From Entrophospora sp. SA101 (taxonomy: Eukaryota > Glomeromycota > Glomeromycetes > Entrophosporales > Entrophosporaceae): a stretch of DNA of 37,291 bases. Positions within the stretch are counted from its first letter, which is position 1, and every line of letters starts with the position of its first letter. Location: positions 1-37,291 of the forward strand of contig CAUDNR010000216.1 of assembly GCA_958430865.1 (NCBI GenBank), written 5' to 3'. Shown piece by piece: positions 1 to 11,292 of this stretch. Under the pieces are notes generated by a model. That model was not told where the DNA came from and made no database searches. It saw nothing but the letters and a program-made list of their open reading frames with translations. The position numbers and the translations under genes were made by a program.

Positions 1-277
1 TTATTTTGTTTGGAAAACATCCCCCTATTTTTACTATAAATATGGAAATGATATACGAATACCGAATTTTTGGGTCAAAATCTCTTTTTTTAGTTATCTC
101 AAAATCATGATTTTGCTGTTAGGTCCTTTTCTATTTTCCGCGCCCCATATATCGGGGGTAAGATATGTGAGGGTTAAGGTATGGGCTTAGGGTCATACCT
201 TAACCTTGACATATCTTACCCCCAATATATCTTACCCCAGGTGTTAAAGCACGCACACTGTCTTGGACACTACAGTC
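1..277. other. AT-rich flank of the hAT element, no gene seen
   Basis: I see no coding sequence here. The only structure is the long hairpin at 154-223, listed separately. The sequence between the hairpin and 277 continues directly after the hAT element (from 2592), so the two flanks are one older sequence split by the transposon. Confidence 0.5.
154..223. repeat. 70-bp hairpin, MITE-like inverted repeat
   Basis: Two 30-bp arms (154-183 and 194-223) are inverted copies with 28 of 30 positions matching, around a 10-bp loop. The arms start GGGGGTAAGATATG. The 7-mer ATATATC lies just before the left arm (147-153) and again at 225-231, one base after the right arm, which could be a worn target duplication. 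A transposon fold-back remnant fits; a structured RNA cannot be excluded. Confidence 0.55.
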
Positions 278-529
278 ATTCTCATCAGGGATGATGATTT
301 TTTGTGTTTCACATAATTTCACAGATTTCTGTGATTTCTGTGATATAAGAAGAAATCATGTTACATCACCACAAAAATTCACAAAAAATAGGTTACATCA
401 CAGAATTTAATTAAAGTTGCATACTATACCTTATTTTGAATAGTATTTACATATTTGTTTGCATATTTTGATGTTTTAACTGTTATAATTATATATTGTG
501 TGAGAATATTTTTATTACTTTAACAAATA

Positions 530-2359
530 ATGACTTCACAACGTCTTAAAAATTCAGTGGTGTCAATTCATTCTCGAATCAGAGAATATCCTGAAGTTTT
601 TAGAAATGATTCTGGAATAATGTTTTGTATTTATTGTGACAAATCTATTGACTGGAAACACAAATCAACAATAGACAGTCATGTCAATAGTATTAAGCAT
701 GAATCAAATAAAAGAAAATACAAAGCTAAACAACAAGTATCTCACCAACAAACCCTTCAAACTACACTTAGAGCAGCAGATTCCAAAAAATTGTAATAGA
801 AGATTTAATTGAAGCATTTGTTGGTGCTGATATACCACTTCAAAAGGTTGATAAATTGCTCCCCTTTTTCAAAAAGCATTTAAGAGAAGGAGGTGCAATT
901 CCAAAAGCTCCAACTCTAAGACAAGTATATCTTCCAAATATTTTTGAAAGTCATTTTTCTTCTCTTAAATTGCTATTTGATTCTAAACCAGTTTCTATTA
1001 TTATGGATGAAAGTTTAGATGATTGTGCTCGTAGTGTAGTAAATACTATTTTTGTATACCACAATTACACCAAGCTTGTTTCAGTTGATTTTTTAGATAA
1101 AGTCAATAATTCAACAATTGGCCAGACACTTTTTTACATCTTAGCAAAATACAACATACCTTTTGATAAGCCAATTGTTTTTTTGTCAGACTCTGCTGCA
1201 TATATGAAAAAAAGTTTTCGTGAGGTATTACATCCTGTTATGAGACAATTAATTCATCTACCATGCTGTGCACATATTATGAACTTGATTGGGTAAATTT
1301 TTTTATTTAATTATAATAATTACAATAAATAATTACAATAAATAATTACAATGAATATAATTTTTTTTATTATATAGTGAAACTTGGATAAAATTTCCCC
1401 AATTTAGTATTGTAAAAAAGTTTTTACAAAATATTAAAGATGCTTTTGTGAAATCAGCTGCACAAAGACGTCAGTATATAACTCATCTTAAACATCATGG
1501 AATAGTATCACCATGTAAAATACCACTTCCTAATGCAACAATATGGAATTCATGGTTTAAAATGGTATTATATACAAAAGAATATATCAACTACTGGCCA
1601 CATTTTTTTGAAAGTGAATTGCAAGAAAATTCTAATAATACATTATTAGAAATTCATAATACTTTACAAAATGAACATGAAAGAGGCATTATTACAATTT
1701 ATGTTTATTTCATTTCAATTTTTTCACAAGAATTTATTCAAACTCTTGATTTTTTCCAACAAAAAAATCTACCAGTATTTCCTTATATTGAAACAAGACT
1801 CCAGCATCTTACAGCATATTTAGAATCAAATAGAACTGCTGAAAATTTTGGCTCAGGTCTTGATGAATTAATTCTTAGTCTTCATTTTGTTCCTAGAGAT
1901 TTTTATCCAATTTTTCATGCTGCATTTGAAGCTGCATTTTTAAAATTTTCTTTACATATACCTAATCATCCAGCACGTGAATTATTTTGTGCATGTAGAG
2001 TTTTTGATCCTGTTTTTATTCATCTGGGAGATATTCAATGAAGAAACATTAGACTTTATTCTACAATTGTACCATTTAACAATCCTTCACATAATCTTTT
2101 GTATGAATGGGGCATATATTGTGGATTGGAAACTCCACTAGATTTAGGAGAAAATATGATTGAGAAGTTTTGGTTAGATAAAGTGAATGAATTGCCAATT
2201 TTGTCTAGCATTGCATTAGATTATATTTGGCTACCAATTTCCAGTTGTACAGTTGAAAGGAGTTTTTCTTTTTACAATACCATCTTGGATAATAATTGGC
2301 AAAATTTGTCTCAAGATTCTTTAAAAATATTAACTATGATGCATTTTAATTCAAATTAA
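530..2359 (+). pseudogene. hAT transposase (BED finger, hAT dimerisation domain), inactivated
   Basis: The first block (530-796) carries a BED-type zinc finger, C33-x2-C36 and H51-x5-H57, of the kind found in CGBP1-like hAT proteins. The frame is lost in the A-run at about 786-791 and the next block continues in another frame through 856-1292. That block has the acidic motif IIMDESLDD, then LSDSAAYMKK and the CCAHIMNLIG stretch. An 85-bp GT-AG intron at 1293-1377 joins GG to TGAAACTTGG and keeps the frame. Exon 2 (1378-2359) is open except for one in-frame TGA at 2039-2041. It ends with the hAT C-terminal signature, including SSCTVERSFSFYN. One frameshift plus one nonsense codon make it non-functional as read. 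Confidence 0.88.
1293..1377 (+). other. GT-AG intron in the hAT transposase
   Basis: The donor is GTAAAT and the acceptor TATATAG. Splicing joins the conserved NLIG and ETWIKFP segments in frame, as in related hAT transposases. The intron is 85 bp and consists almost only of A and T. Confidence 0.8.
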
Positions 2360-2591
2360 TTAACCTTCCTTCTTTATGTTTATATTTTTTTATGTTTATT
2401 ATATATCTTTATCTGTTATAACATAATAAACATTGGTTTATATTAAATTATCAATGTATTTTTATCATAATATTGCCACATAATTTCACACATTTACCAA
2501 AAAAGCACCACAAAACTTCACAAATTTAGGCTTGAGCACAAAAATATTTTACCTTATGTCACAGGAAAAAATCATCGTCCCTGATTCTCAT

Positions 2592-3100
2592 GTTCCTCAT
2601 TTACACAAGGTTAATCTCATCGAGATACTCTCAAAGTGATAGAATGATGCAACAGAGTTCCAGGAATTTCCGTTCATCGACCAATAGTCAACGATGTCTT
2701 CACTAATCTTCCCTCACAACACCCAAACCAGAAAAGGCTCTTTAATTTTCATTTGACCAACATTGGTGTGCCTAAATTCTGGGAAAATCCAAAACAGCAA
2801 CCCATTGCAGACACTGACTTTATTCTAGAGGGGTATAACACAAAGCAATCATCACACAAATGCAGATCTTCATCAGTGATCAATGCTCATACAGCAACAA
2901 TCAAGCCTGGTCCGAGGGGAAAATAAGGGAAAGTTTTTGTTGACCTTATAAAAAAACCTTCAAACAATTGGGGAGCCTTCACTTGTAGTAAAAATTTCTG
3001 CAATTATGGAGGCGGTACCATTGTTTATGGTAAGGAAAATTTAATTAAATCTGACACCTGTGACCAACATCAGATTTATTATTGGGAAGGAAAACCCTCT
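2592..3100. repeat. Dispersed repeat copy 1 (inverted partner near 36565-36950) plus degenerate flank
   Basis: From about 2764 to 3090 the sequence matches the reverse complement of about 36565-36930. Shared blocks include GGGAAAATCCAAAACAGCAA, a GGGGTATAACACAAAGC block, and the end segment TCTGACACCTGTG. The other copy has extra sequence between the GTGTGCC block and the GGGAAAATCC block, so this copy has an internal deletion. The stretch is more GC-rich than its surroundings. One frame is open for long stretches with a few stops, so an old coding repeat is possible; I do not recognise the product. Confidence 0.6.
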
Positions 3101-4379
3101 CTATTTATTTATTCTTGTGAACTACTGGTAGACATGCATTATTAAAAAAATTTATTTTTGCATGGCCTTGGTATTATTACTACTTGGGTGATGCAATTGT
3201 TTGTTATATCAACAACATCAAATGTATTGAATAATTATCATGAATATTTAATGGATGCAGATATTCACAGAAGGAAAGGATTAAATAACAACAAAAAGGC
3301 TAAGTTTGTTTTTTTATCAACAAAAATATATAATTAATTAGATTTAAAGATTATTATCTTATTCCACTTTTTTATGATATATTGATTATGATATATTCTT
3401 GTAAGATCTGGCGGTGTACGATCAGAGAATTGTCACGCAGCCATATTTTATTAATCTTAGAAAACAGGTAGAAAATTCAACATCAAAAATTCTAGTTTAA
3501 TATATTCAAAACTACAAATGCACCCCACCGATCATGAATTTTAGCCAATGGAATTTAAGCTTTTTTTTTATGAAAACGACAAGTATCCATTAAATTAAAG
3601 CCCGTTTATTTATTGTCATTATCAGATCCAAAGTCAACGGATGAACAACAACTACAGTGTTTGATGGTATTATCGAGCAAATTGAAGAGAATGTTTCGTC
3701 GAGGAACCTAATTTTTGAATTTTAAGAAAAATATTAGTTGGATTCAAATTTTGACTTCTTTACATTTACTTAACCCATAATCACCACCATCACCAGCAGT
3801 AGAAACATTAGTAACTACAATAACAACTACAACAAAAGATTTCGTAGGTACAGTATTCCTACTTAAAATAAGTCTGCGCGTAATTATTATACTTGTAAGT
3901 TCTATATGATGTTACACATTACAACAAGTTTTACGCAAGCATCACATCAGATTTGACCTGGAAAAATCATTTGTTGTCTGGTACTATTACAGAAAACCAA
4001 TATTTTACAAATTCAATAACAACACCATCAAATAAAAACAAATTGTCATGATATTGATGATAATAACAACGGTAATTTATAGTGATGATAGTGGTTCAGA
4101 AGAAATATTTATAGAAATTGACAATACTGAGATTATGGGAATTATCAATGACAATTCTGAAAGTTGAAACTTTAAGAAATATTTTTAAATAATGATAATA
4201 CCAATAACAACAACAACAATGATGGTGATGATCTTGTAATTGATTCTGATAAAATTCTAAAACAAGAAAATTTTTCATTTTCAATTATTGAAGAGAGATA
4301 ATGATAATAATAATTGTGATGATACAAATTTACAAGATTCTCATACACTCAAATTCATGCTTAAAACTAGGTTCAGGCA
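3101..4379. other. Low-complexity region, possible N-terminal remnant of the Cdc4-like pseudogene
   Basis: No intact gene. It is AT-rich, with CAA/AAC/GAT trinucleotide stretches at 3780-3840 and 4160-4240. A short open segment around 3625-3700 and coding-like traces at 3930-4010 lie upstream of the WD40 pseudogene in the right orientation and could be its decayed 5' part, but I cannot align them to an F-box with confidence. The ORF on the reverse strand at 4096-4284 is poly-His/Tyr low complexity and is not convincing. Confidence 0.3.
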
Positions 4380-5345
4380 AAAATGGCAGTATATACAATT
4401 CTTTCATGAGTGAGTTTGCATGAAATATAGACCGGAAAAAGAATTCAATCAGTGCCGTTAGATGTCTTCAAATTATAATACCACAAAATGTTAATCCAAA
4501 TGTAAAACGAACCATTTAATTATTGAACTCATGGCCTATTGATTGTCACTGGCTCAAATGACACTACAATAAAAGTGTAATATTTACCTATCATCGTACT
4601 ATGCCTTATTCATCATCTGATAGGACTCAATTTAGTAATAATACATATTTCCCTTGCACTCTTCAGGATACTGTTCTCACATTAGCAGGCATCGGACATA
4701 CTTTGGTTACCAGTCAGTATTTATGATGATTGCATTGTCAGGTTTGGAATATCATGAATTGTGAGTTTATTTTGCATTTACAAGGCCATACAAACATATT
4801 ACACTCAGTTATATTAGATCTGAAACAAAAAAGATGTATGAATGAAAGTACAGGCAGTACTGTTAAGACATGGTGCCTCAAATATGGCACAAATCTCTCG
4901 TCATTAAAATGAAATTCATCTATTTTTAGTCTACTTTATTCTTTCGCATGATTTTTATCACAGCAGCAAATAATTTGAGTCTTCATATATGAAACCTCGA
5001 CGATGATACACGAAAACATACTCGTTGTAGTGTAACTATATGCTTCCAGCATGATATTATCAAACTTCTATGACGAGAAAGCAATAGAAAATTGTGCCTG
5101 TGGGATGTAAGGACCAGAGAAATGATCAATGAATTAATCAATTATTACATGTAGTAGCTGGTGTATGATAATGTTATCAATTATATCTGTATTTTTTTTT
5201 TTTTTTGAATTTAAAATTTATATATATATATATATATATATGTTTATGTATATATGTTTATGTATATATAATATTCCAGCCTATCAAGTTCAACGAATGA
5301 TAGTATTCAAAAGGAATTCTGTAATGTGGTTGGAGATGCATTGAT
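4380..5345 (+). pseudogene. Cdc4-like F-box/WD40 protein, WD40 part, decayed
   Basis: Successive WD40 blades of a Cdc4-type substrate receptor can be read through several frameshifts and stops. In order they are: SAVRCLQIIIPQNV (about 4455), IVTGSNDTTIKV (about 4540-4575), GIGHTLVT (about 4690), VWNIMNCEFILHLQGHTN to VKTWCLKYGT (4740-4905), then one frame at about 4956-5155 with two TGA codons that includes CFQHD and LCLWDVRTREM. A final segment, FKRNSVMWLEM, lies at about 5308-5340. CFQHD and the LWDVRT spacing are typical of the last Cdc4 blades. One TGA replaces the expected Trp of a blade. The F-box was not identified. As family knowledge, Cdc4 selects phosphorylated substrates for the SCF ubiquitin ligase; this copy cannot encode a working protein. 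Confidence 0.75.
5210..5272. repeat. (TA)n-rich microsatellite inside the WD40 pseudogene
   Basis: A TA dinucleotide run with interspersed GTTTATG units. It separates the penultimate and last recognisable WD40 segments and may be an old intron or a later expansion. Confidence 0.8.
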
Positions 5346-5622
5346 TTTTGCTTTACATCATATCAAAACTAAATAATAATAAATGCAACAACAACTATGC
5401 CAACAAAGGAATAGACAGATACATTAATAATCGGAAGTATATTGGATACTATGATAATATGATTTGTGTGACTTCCGGTGCAATTTGATTTAATGAATGA
5501 ACAAATTAATTAATGGGTGATCTATTGGTGGTGAATGGATATCGAATGAAATAATTTTACATTTGGTAATCAATCTCGATTGTAATTCGTTGTATATACA
5601 ATAAGGGTAATGGTATTGACAT

Positions 5623-5900
5623 ATGAAAGTAAAATTGATAGATGGTATTATAATTCGAGGCCTTCTTGCGATTGAATCAAGATTAATGGATCCAGATGAA
5701 GCTATTCATGATGATGCACGTCTACCTTTACCTGATTTATCTTTTAATTTTTTTGAAAAACAGTTTGATGGCTTAGAAAATAAAGATGTCCGCATTCATA
5801 CATTAAACCATATACATAATGCTGTAAATCAAAGGTAAAAATAAAGCATTACTTGGTACTACTGTCATATTTAAAAGATCAGAAGGATGGTGGTTAGTAC
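5623..5900 (+). pseudogene. Unidentified small coding remnant
   Basis: An open frame of 71 codons starts at 5623 (MKVKLIDGII). At about 5832 the frame shifts and a further coding-looking segment continues in another frame (KALLGTTVIFKRSEGWWLVHSLK). The two parts read as one protein broken by an indel, but I do not recognise the family. It lies just downstream of the WD40 remnant and may be unrelated to it. The flanking stretches (5346-5622 and 5901-6206) hold nothing else I can support. Confidence 0.35.
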
Positions 5901-6206
5901 ATTCTTTAAAAATTTCATGAGTTATATATATATTGTGATGATAATTTGGCAAATTATCTTATGGGTTATAGTAGACGATGCTCTTCCTGATGTAGAAGAT
6001 TAATATGTTAATAAAGTGATGAGAGTAATGTTACAATACAATTAACATTTAAATATTAAGGAGTGAGAAAAGAAATGTATATTTTTTTAATATAATAATC
6101 ATTTTTGGTTTCTAAAAAAAATCTAAAATTAAATTAACGAAATAATTACATATTAATTACAATTTACATTTACTATTATTATCATAATAATAAAATATTA
6201 ACTATT

Positions 6207-7547
6207 CTATTCGACAAATAAATCTTTTAGCTTTTCAATTTCTTTAAATAAATCTTTAATTACTTCAACTTGTGAAGAATTCTCTACACTCCTGTTATTA
6301 TCACCATCACCATCGTTATTGTTGTTTTCTAGTATTACTAAATCATCCAATTTATCATCTAGATATTTTCCAGTCATATTTATCAATACAACTAAATACC
6401 AATCAGCTGGTGTAAATCCAACAAATTCGGAAGATAATTTAGAATATTTTATTTTATTTTTCTTATAATTAAAGTTATTATTTATTATGTTATAATTGCT
6501 TTTTTCTTCATTATTTGATAAATTATCATTTGAAATTTCATCTTCTAATGATTCAAATGAAGTTATTATTTTTTTATAGCCTTCTGCTATATCATAAAGT
6601 AATTTGGAGGATGACTGATTATTCTGATCCAAATCTGTATTTTGTAGTAATAACATTTGATCTATAAATATTTTGTAAAATCTTAAATTTAATAAATATT
6701 CTAATTTCAACGTTTGCAAAACTGTATCAACGTGAACTATATTTTGCGAAAAGAACTCATCGTCAAATTCATCATAACCATCATAATTGTTAGCAAATTG
6801 ATTCCTATCATTTTTAAGATCAGCATATGAATAAGCATCTATGGTTGTTAAAGGCGTAAGTAGTGATGAGGTTTCATCTAAGGATGATGCTGATGAATAT
6901 GAAGAAGACATCATGGTGTCATTAGATACTGGGGTTGTTGGCACTGAAAGTGAAAAAGATGACATCGTTGATGTCGTTGATACAGTTGAATAATTTCTTT
7001 GATGTGTTAAAATTTCATCATCATCATTATTATTATTATTATAGTTATTATCGTTATTTAATTTTAATTCAAGAACTTTTGATTCTATCGTCTCGGTTGC
7101 TAATGTTATTATTGAAGAGGATTCTTTGATGAATAATTTATCAAATTTATGAATAAATTTTTCTCCAATATTTTTTATCCAATTGCTCAACATTTTCAAA
7201 AAATGAATAAATTGTTTGTACAAATTTTCAATAAATATATAACTTTTTTGTGTAAAACTAAACTTTTTCCATTTGTTATCTAGATATTCTTGATGACATT
7301 TGTTAATATGTTGAATTGTCATTCTAATAATTTGTAACATTAGTTGGTCTGCTGAAGAAGAAGAGGAGATCAACTCCTTGTACTTCAATTCATAGTCATC
7401 CAATTCTCTATAAGCTTCTTGTAGTTCGTCGAGCTTCTGCTGAAAAATATCATAATTTATTTCGAGTAAATTTATTGTTTTCATTTGATCTGCCAATATT
7501 TCACAATGTCTAATTGTTGAAAATTGTTCTAATTTTTCTTCAAACAT
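6207..7547 (-). CDS. 446-aa single-exon protein of unknown function
   Basis: A 1341-bp uninterrupted frame in DNA this AT-rich is unlikely by chance. The N-terminal 130 residues look helical and possibly coiled-coil, rich in Leu, Gln, Lys and Glu (for example QQKLDELQEAYRELDDYE). Residues of about 165-240 are a low-complexity linker rich in Asn, Asp, Ser and Thr. A second helical region follows, with a more conserved-looking segment (SKLSSEFVGFTPADWYLVV) before an acidic, helical C-terminus. There is no signal peptide and no convincing membrane segment. The start at 7547 is the first Met, and the upstream sequence is an AT-rich leader. I do not recognise a family; a lineage-specific protein is the likeliest reading. 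Confidence 0.65.
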   Translation of the reverse strand: MFEEKLEQFSTIRHCEILADQMKTINLLEINYDIFQQKLDELQEAYRELDDYELKYKELISSSSSADQLMLQIIRMTIQHINKCHQEYLDNKWKKFSFTQKSYIFIENLYKQFIHFLKMLSNWIKNIGEKFIHKFDKLFIKESSSIITLATETIESKVLELKLNNDNNYNNNNNDDDEILTHQRNYSTVSTTSTMSSFSLSVPTTPVSNDTMMSSSYSSASSLDETSSLLTPLTTIDAYSYADLKNDRNQFANNYDGYDEFDDEFFSQNIVHVDTVLQTLKLEYLLNLRFYKIFIDQMLLLQNTDLDQNNQSSSKLLYDIAEGYKKIITSFESLEDEISNDNLSNNEEKSNYNIINNNFNYKKNKIKYSKLSSEFVGFTPADWYLVVLINMTGKYLDDKLDDLVILENNNNDGDGDNNRSVENSSQVEVIKDLFKEIEKLKDLFVE

Positions 7548-10501
7548 TTTGTATTTTTAAGATTTTTGATTTTAATAAAAAGTTGTATTTTGTAAAGATA
7601 AAAAAAAATTTGTAAAATTGAAAGAAAAAAACAAATAAATTAAATATATATATATGTGTGTTTTTTATTGCTTTGCCGGTTCATATCAAGTAGGTCACAC
7701 ACAGATATAAATTAATTTTATTTACGACAACGGGCTGTGCTTTAAGTTATTCCTTATTTATTCTTGGTGTTAGCTTTTTTAATTAATAATCTTTTTCAAT
7801 CAACTGAAACCAAATATTTATATTGCAGTTATTATAAATTTTAATGTGTAGAACCATTGATATAAATAAAAATTATTAATTTGTTTCAAAAACATAATTC
7901 AATACGAGTTTTTTTAAATATATCTGTGATCTAATGGATTCCTTTTTTGAGAAAACTATATAATAAATGTTTGCTATGAAATTAATCAATATTTTTTTAT
8001 TTTCAGGAGTTAAAAGTCAATATAACATACGCGTAATAACAATATATATACGCGGCTATGTTATTATTATTATTGTTGTAATGAAGAGTATAAAAAAAGT
8101 ACGGAAAAAAAATCAACTTGTTGATCTCTATTAAAATCAATTCATCAACATTATAATAATAATTAATTAATTTGCTGTTTGTTTGTTATCTTGGCTGAAA
8201 GACGGAAAGGAGAAGACTTTTTAAGAATTACCAAGTTAATTGGTTACTGCATATTTTATTATCGGGAGTTATTATGTTACGGTTTAGCCAATAAATAAAC
8301 TACAAAGAAAATTTATCGGTTAAATAAGATGATGAAAATGATGATTTATAAATGGACAGATAAAATCGATTATATGCAAAGTAATCTTAACAAAAAAAAA
8401 TTAGGACATAATCATTGTCTAAATAAAAACTTAATTTATATATTTCTAGTAATTTAAGATTGGTTTTTTTCATATGAAATTTACTAAATCGTTTTCTAAT
8501 TCTATAATCACAAAAACGGCCAAAATTGCCATTTTTGTATAATGTACAATTGAATCTAATGAAAATAAAGCGTTTCACAACAAGTCACTGTTCTATAAAG
8601 TAACGGGTCCAAGTGAATCGTAGAGCAGAATCAACACCCTTATTTAAATATTAAGTCAAAAGTCATTCATTCATTCATTCATCCATTCATTCATCCATTC
8701 ATTCATGCTAACGGAACAATGGTGATCTTTCTTGAACTTTGCGACATTTGGAACTTGGCATTGGTTTAAAAGATTTTAAAATATCGTTTTGCAACACAAT
8801 CAGATAAAATGAAGCTTCAAAGGTAAATGCCACAATAGTGCCACAGCTTATTTTTTTAGTGTGTGAAAAATAAATAAATGTACAGATGACAAATTAATCA
8901 AGTACATTCATACATGTATTGGTTACATTATGCATGTTTAGAGATTGCAACCATTGTCGCAATTTACTAATTATGGCAAATACCTTTATTATTATTGGGA
9001 TTGGTGTTGATTCATTCATTGTTAACTGTTGCTGTTCATCCAAATAAACTTTATTTTTAAAAAAGCCAATAATTGCTAGAACAATACAACCTTTTAGAAG
9101 TATACTTTTGGATTATTAATATTAAAAAGAAACATTCCAAATCCGTTTACACAAGCCTGAAGCTAGCCAATAAGACGTTGTGCACGAGTCGTACCCAAAC
9201 ATAATTAGATAAGGATAACTCTGAAATTATAACGGGAAGTATCTGTTCATCAACATGAGCAAAAACATAGATCGGATCAATTATACTACGAATATTAATC
9301 AGCCTGTACTAATATTTGTAAGAGCCAAAGCACCCTCAAAATTGTCTCTGGAAAAAAGTTTAGCAATTGGCATAATATCATCGGATGTCCCAGATGAACT
9401 GGATTTTTCAAGAGTGTACATATTAGACAAGAGATGACTATGCCCCGAAAAGATTCGGCATTTAATTCCACTTGCATTCAAAAATTTCATAAGCTTTGTT
9501 CATTTAACAACAAACGCCAGATTATAACATGAAAAACAAAACAAAATGAACATGTTAACAAATTAGAGCCTGCTTACCCTTGAAGTTTTCTAGTAGTAAT
9601 AATGTCAGGTTTGGCATTTCTTTTTGTAAGTATTGTGGAGCAAAGCAGCAAGATATGTTTGACAGCATAGGAGTGACAATGCTGCAAACAGTACAACAGA
9701 AAGATTATTCGTGAGTTAATGAAATGTTCGCATTCCTAATCTTTAATCAAATATCTTCTTTAATGCCAGTTGAAGATGCTACAAACAAATTTATTTGAAA
9801 GATATGGACGTGTCAAACCCAATGATATATAAAGATGCCACTGGTACAGTGTGCAACTGTATTTCTCTGAAGAATATGGAAAATTACATGATTTCGTTAT
9901 TCATATTTAATATCAGTCAAACAGGAAGTGTAATTACATATATATATAAAAAGAAAATTCGACTCGTGTAACAAACCAGTTTTTAAAATATCTCATTATT
10001 TTTATAACAAATTCAAACATCATTATTAAACAAAAATAAAACTATGACGTTATAGCTTTATAACAAGCTCTCTCCCATATTGATAGAGGCTCTCTATGTC
10101 AAGCTATGTTTATTCAAAAACAGCATTACTTTTTATTTCAAAGCTAAGATTTTTTACCAATATTACCTTTATAAACTTTGGTGGGTGATTGAAAAGGTGT
10201 AAATTATTATAAGTTTTCATATAGGTATAGTTTTATGTGAATTGCTGTTTATTAAAGTTTAGTGAAAATGACAAAAAAACATATTAAATTTATCAAAATT
10301 TATTTAATCAATATATACACAAAAAGGGCACGAGTAGTGACCAAAATAAATAAATAATTTCGGTAATTTGGTTAATACCAAGATTTTTTCTATTTTATTA
10401 ATAACCTAATTTTTTTCCAAAAGAAGGAATAAGTCTTAAAAAATCTGTGTCTCAAATTTAGTGAGCAAAAAAGGTTTAAAATTAAGGTTTGTAATTCTAT
10501 A
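7548..10501. other. 3-kb AT-rich region with no convincing gene
   Basis: The short ORFs here, for example 8387-8578 (-) and 9255-9437 (+), lack family features. The 9255-9437 frame (MSKNIDRINYTTNINQPVL...) and a small CxxC segment at about 9602-9715 (SFCKYCGAK) could be remnants of a decayed gene, but the link is a guess. An (ATTC/ATCC)n microsatellite is at 8661-8706. Nothing else is supported. Confidence 0.4.
8661..8706. repeat. (ATTC)n/(ATCC)n microsatellite
   Basis: A tandem tetranucleotide run of CATTCATTC units with occasional CATC variants. Confidence 0.9.
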
Positions 10502-11108
10502 TACAGTCAACCCTCCATAAGTGCTCCCTCCATAAATGCACCTCCTCCATAAATGCACCTCCTCCATAAATGCACCCTGTGTCCCAGTCCCAAGCTCGGG
10601 ACTTAGAGATAAGTGCACTCCCTCTATGTTCTGCACTGCACGGTCTTTTCCTGGTCCCATTTATATAAAACCACCCTCTCTAAGTGCACCCCCGTGACCA
10701 CACTGCATTATAAAAAATTTAGTATTAGTAATTCCATGTTACATGTACACTAATAATGACATTTTATTAAAACATTGTATATAAGATAATAACAATTCAA
10801 GTAACAAGTAAAAAAAGAATTCTTTCTTTTATTACAACAAATGATTAATTCTTTCTTTTTAATAGATATAGAGAATTATTAGAATAATAGAGTAAGAATC
10901 CAGGAGACAAAGCTCTTGCATTTTTTATAGTTGGGATTATTATATATAAAGGTAAAGGAGGGATCATAACAGATAAAATTAAGAATTTTACTTTAAAAAA
11001 TAAAAATGCCCAGTTATTATATATCAATCTTCTAATTCATTATTATCAACATTATTGAATCATTGTTCACTGTAATTCATATTCTTTTATAACTCCCAAA
11101 TAAAAATA

Positions 11109-11280
11109 GAGAATTGTTATTCGCACCTCCCATTTTTGTTATTCGCACCCCTCCCGTGACTAAAACAAAGATGAACCAATAAAATCATCACATTTTAAAG
11201 CCATTCATTGGTCACATTACTACACTTAGTCACGGGAGGGGTGCGAATAACAAAAATGGGGGGTGCTAATAACAATTCCC
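11109..11280. mobile_element. 172-bp MITE nested in the pogo-type element
   Basis: Terminal inverted repeats of about 55 bp (left 11109-11163, right 11225-11280) differ at only three positions; the outer ends read GAGAATTGTTATTCGCACC and GGGAATTGTTATTAGCACC. The 8-mer TAAAAATA flanks both sides exactly (11101-11108 and 11281-11288). Long inverted repeats beginning G(A/G)G with an 8-bp duplication suggest a Mutator-like or hAT-like MITE; a TA target site is also formally possible because the 8-mer ends in TA. The short middle has no coding capacity. Confidence 0.85.
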
Positions 11281-11292
11281 TAAAAATAATAA

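Larger units (their letters stand above)
286..2583 (+). mobile_element. Full-length hAT DNA transposon, transposase broken
   Basis: The element has 18-bp terminal inverted repeats with one mismatch: CAGGGATGATGATTTTTT at 286-303 and its inverted partner at 2566-2583 (CAGGGACG...). It is flanked by a perfect 8-bp target duplication ATTCTCAT at 278-285 and 2584-2591, which is diagnostic of hAT. Removing the element joins the flanks cleanly. Length is 2298 bp. Subterminal CACATAATTTCACA-like words recur at both ends. Inside is one transposase gene with a BED zinc finger and a C-terminal hAT dimerisation region, inactivated by a frameshift and a stop codon. Perfect target repeats suggest a fairly recent insertion; the broken transposase means it could move only with enzyme from another copy. 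Confidence 0.93.

Noticed and set aside
8580..8640. Possible tRNA
   Set aside because: A GGGTCCAAGTGAATC stretch is vaguely T-arm-like, but no acceptor stem or anticodon arm can be folded around it. No tRNA or rRNA was found in the window.
8661..8706. CRISPR-like array
   Set aside because: Simple tetranucleotide microsatellite without spacers; the sequence is eukaryotic.
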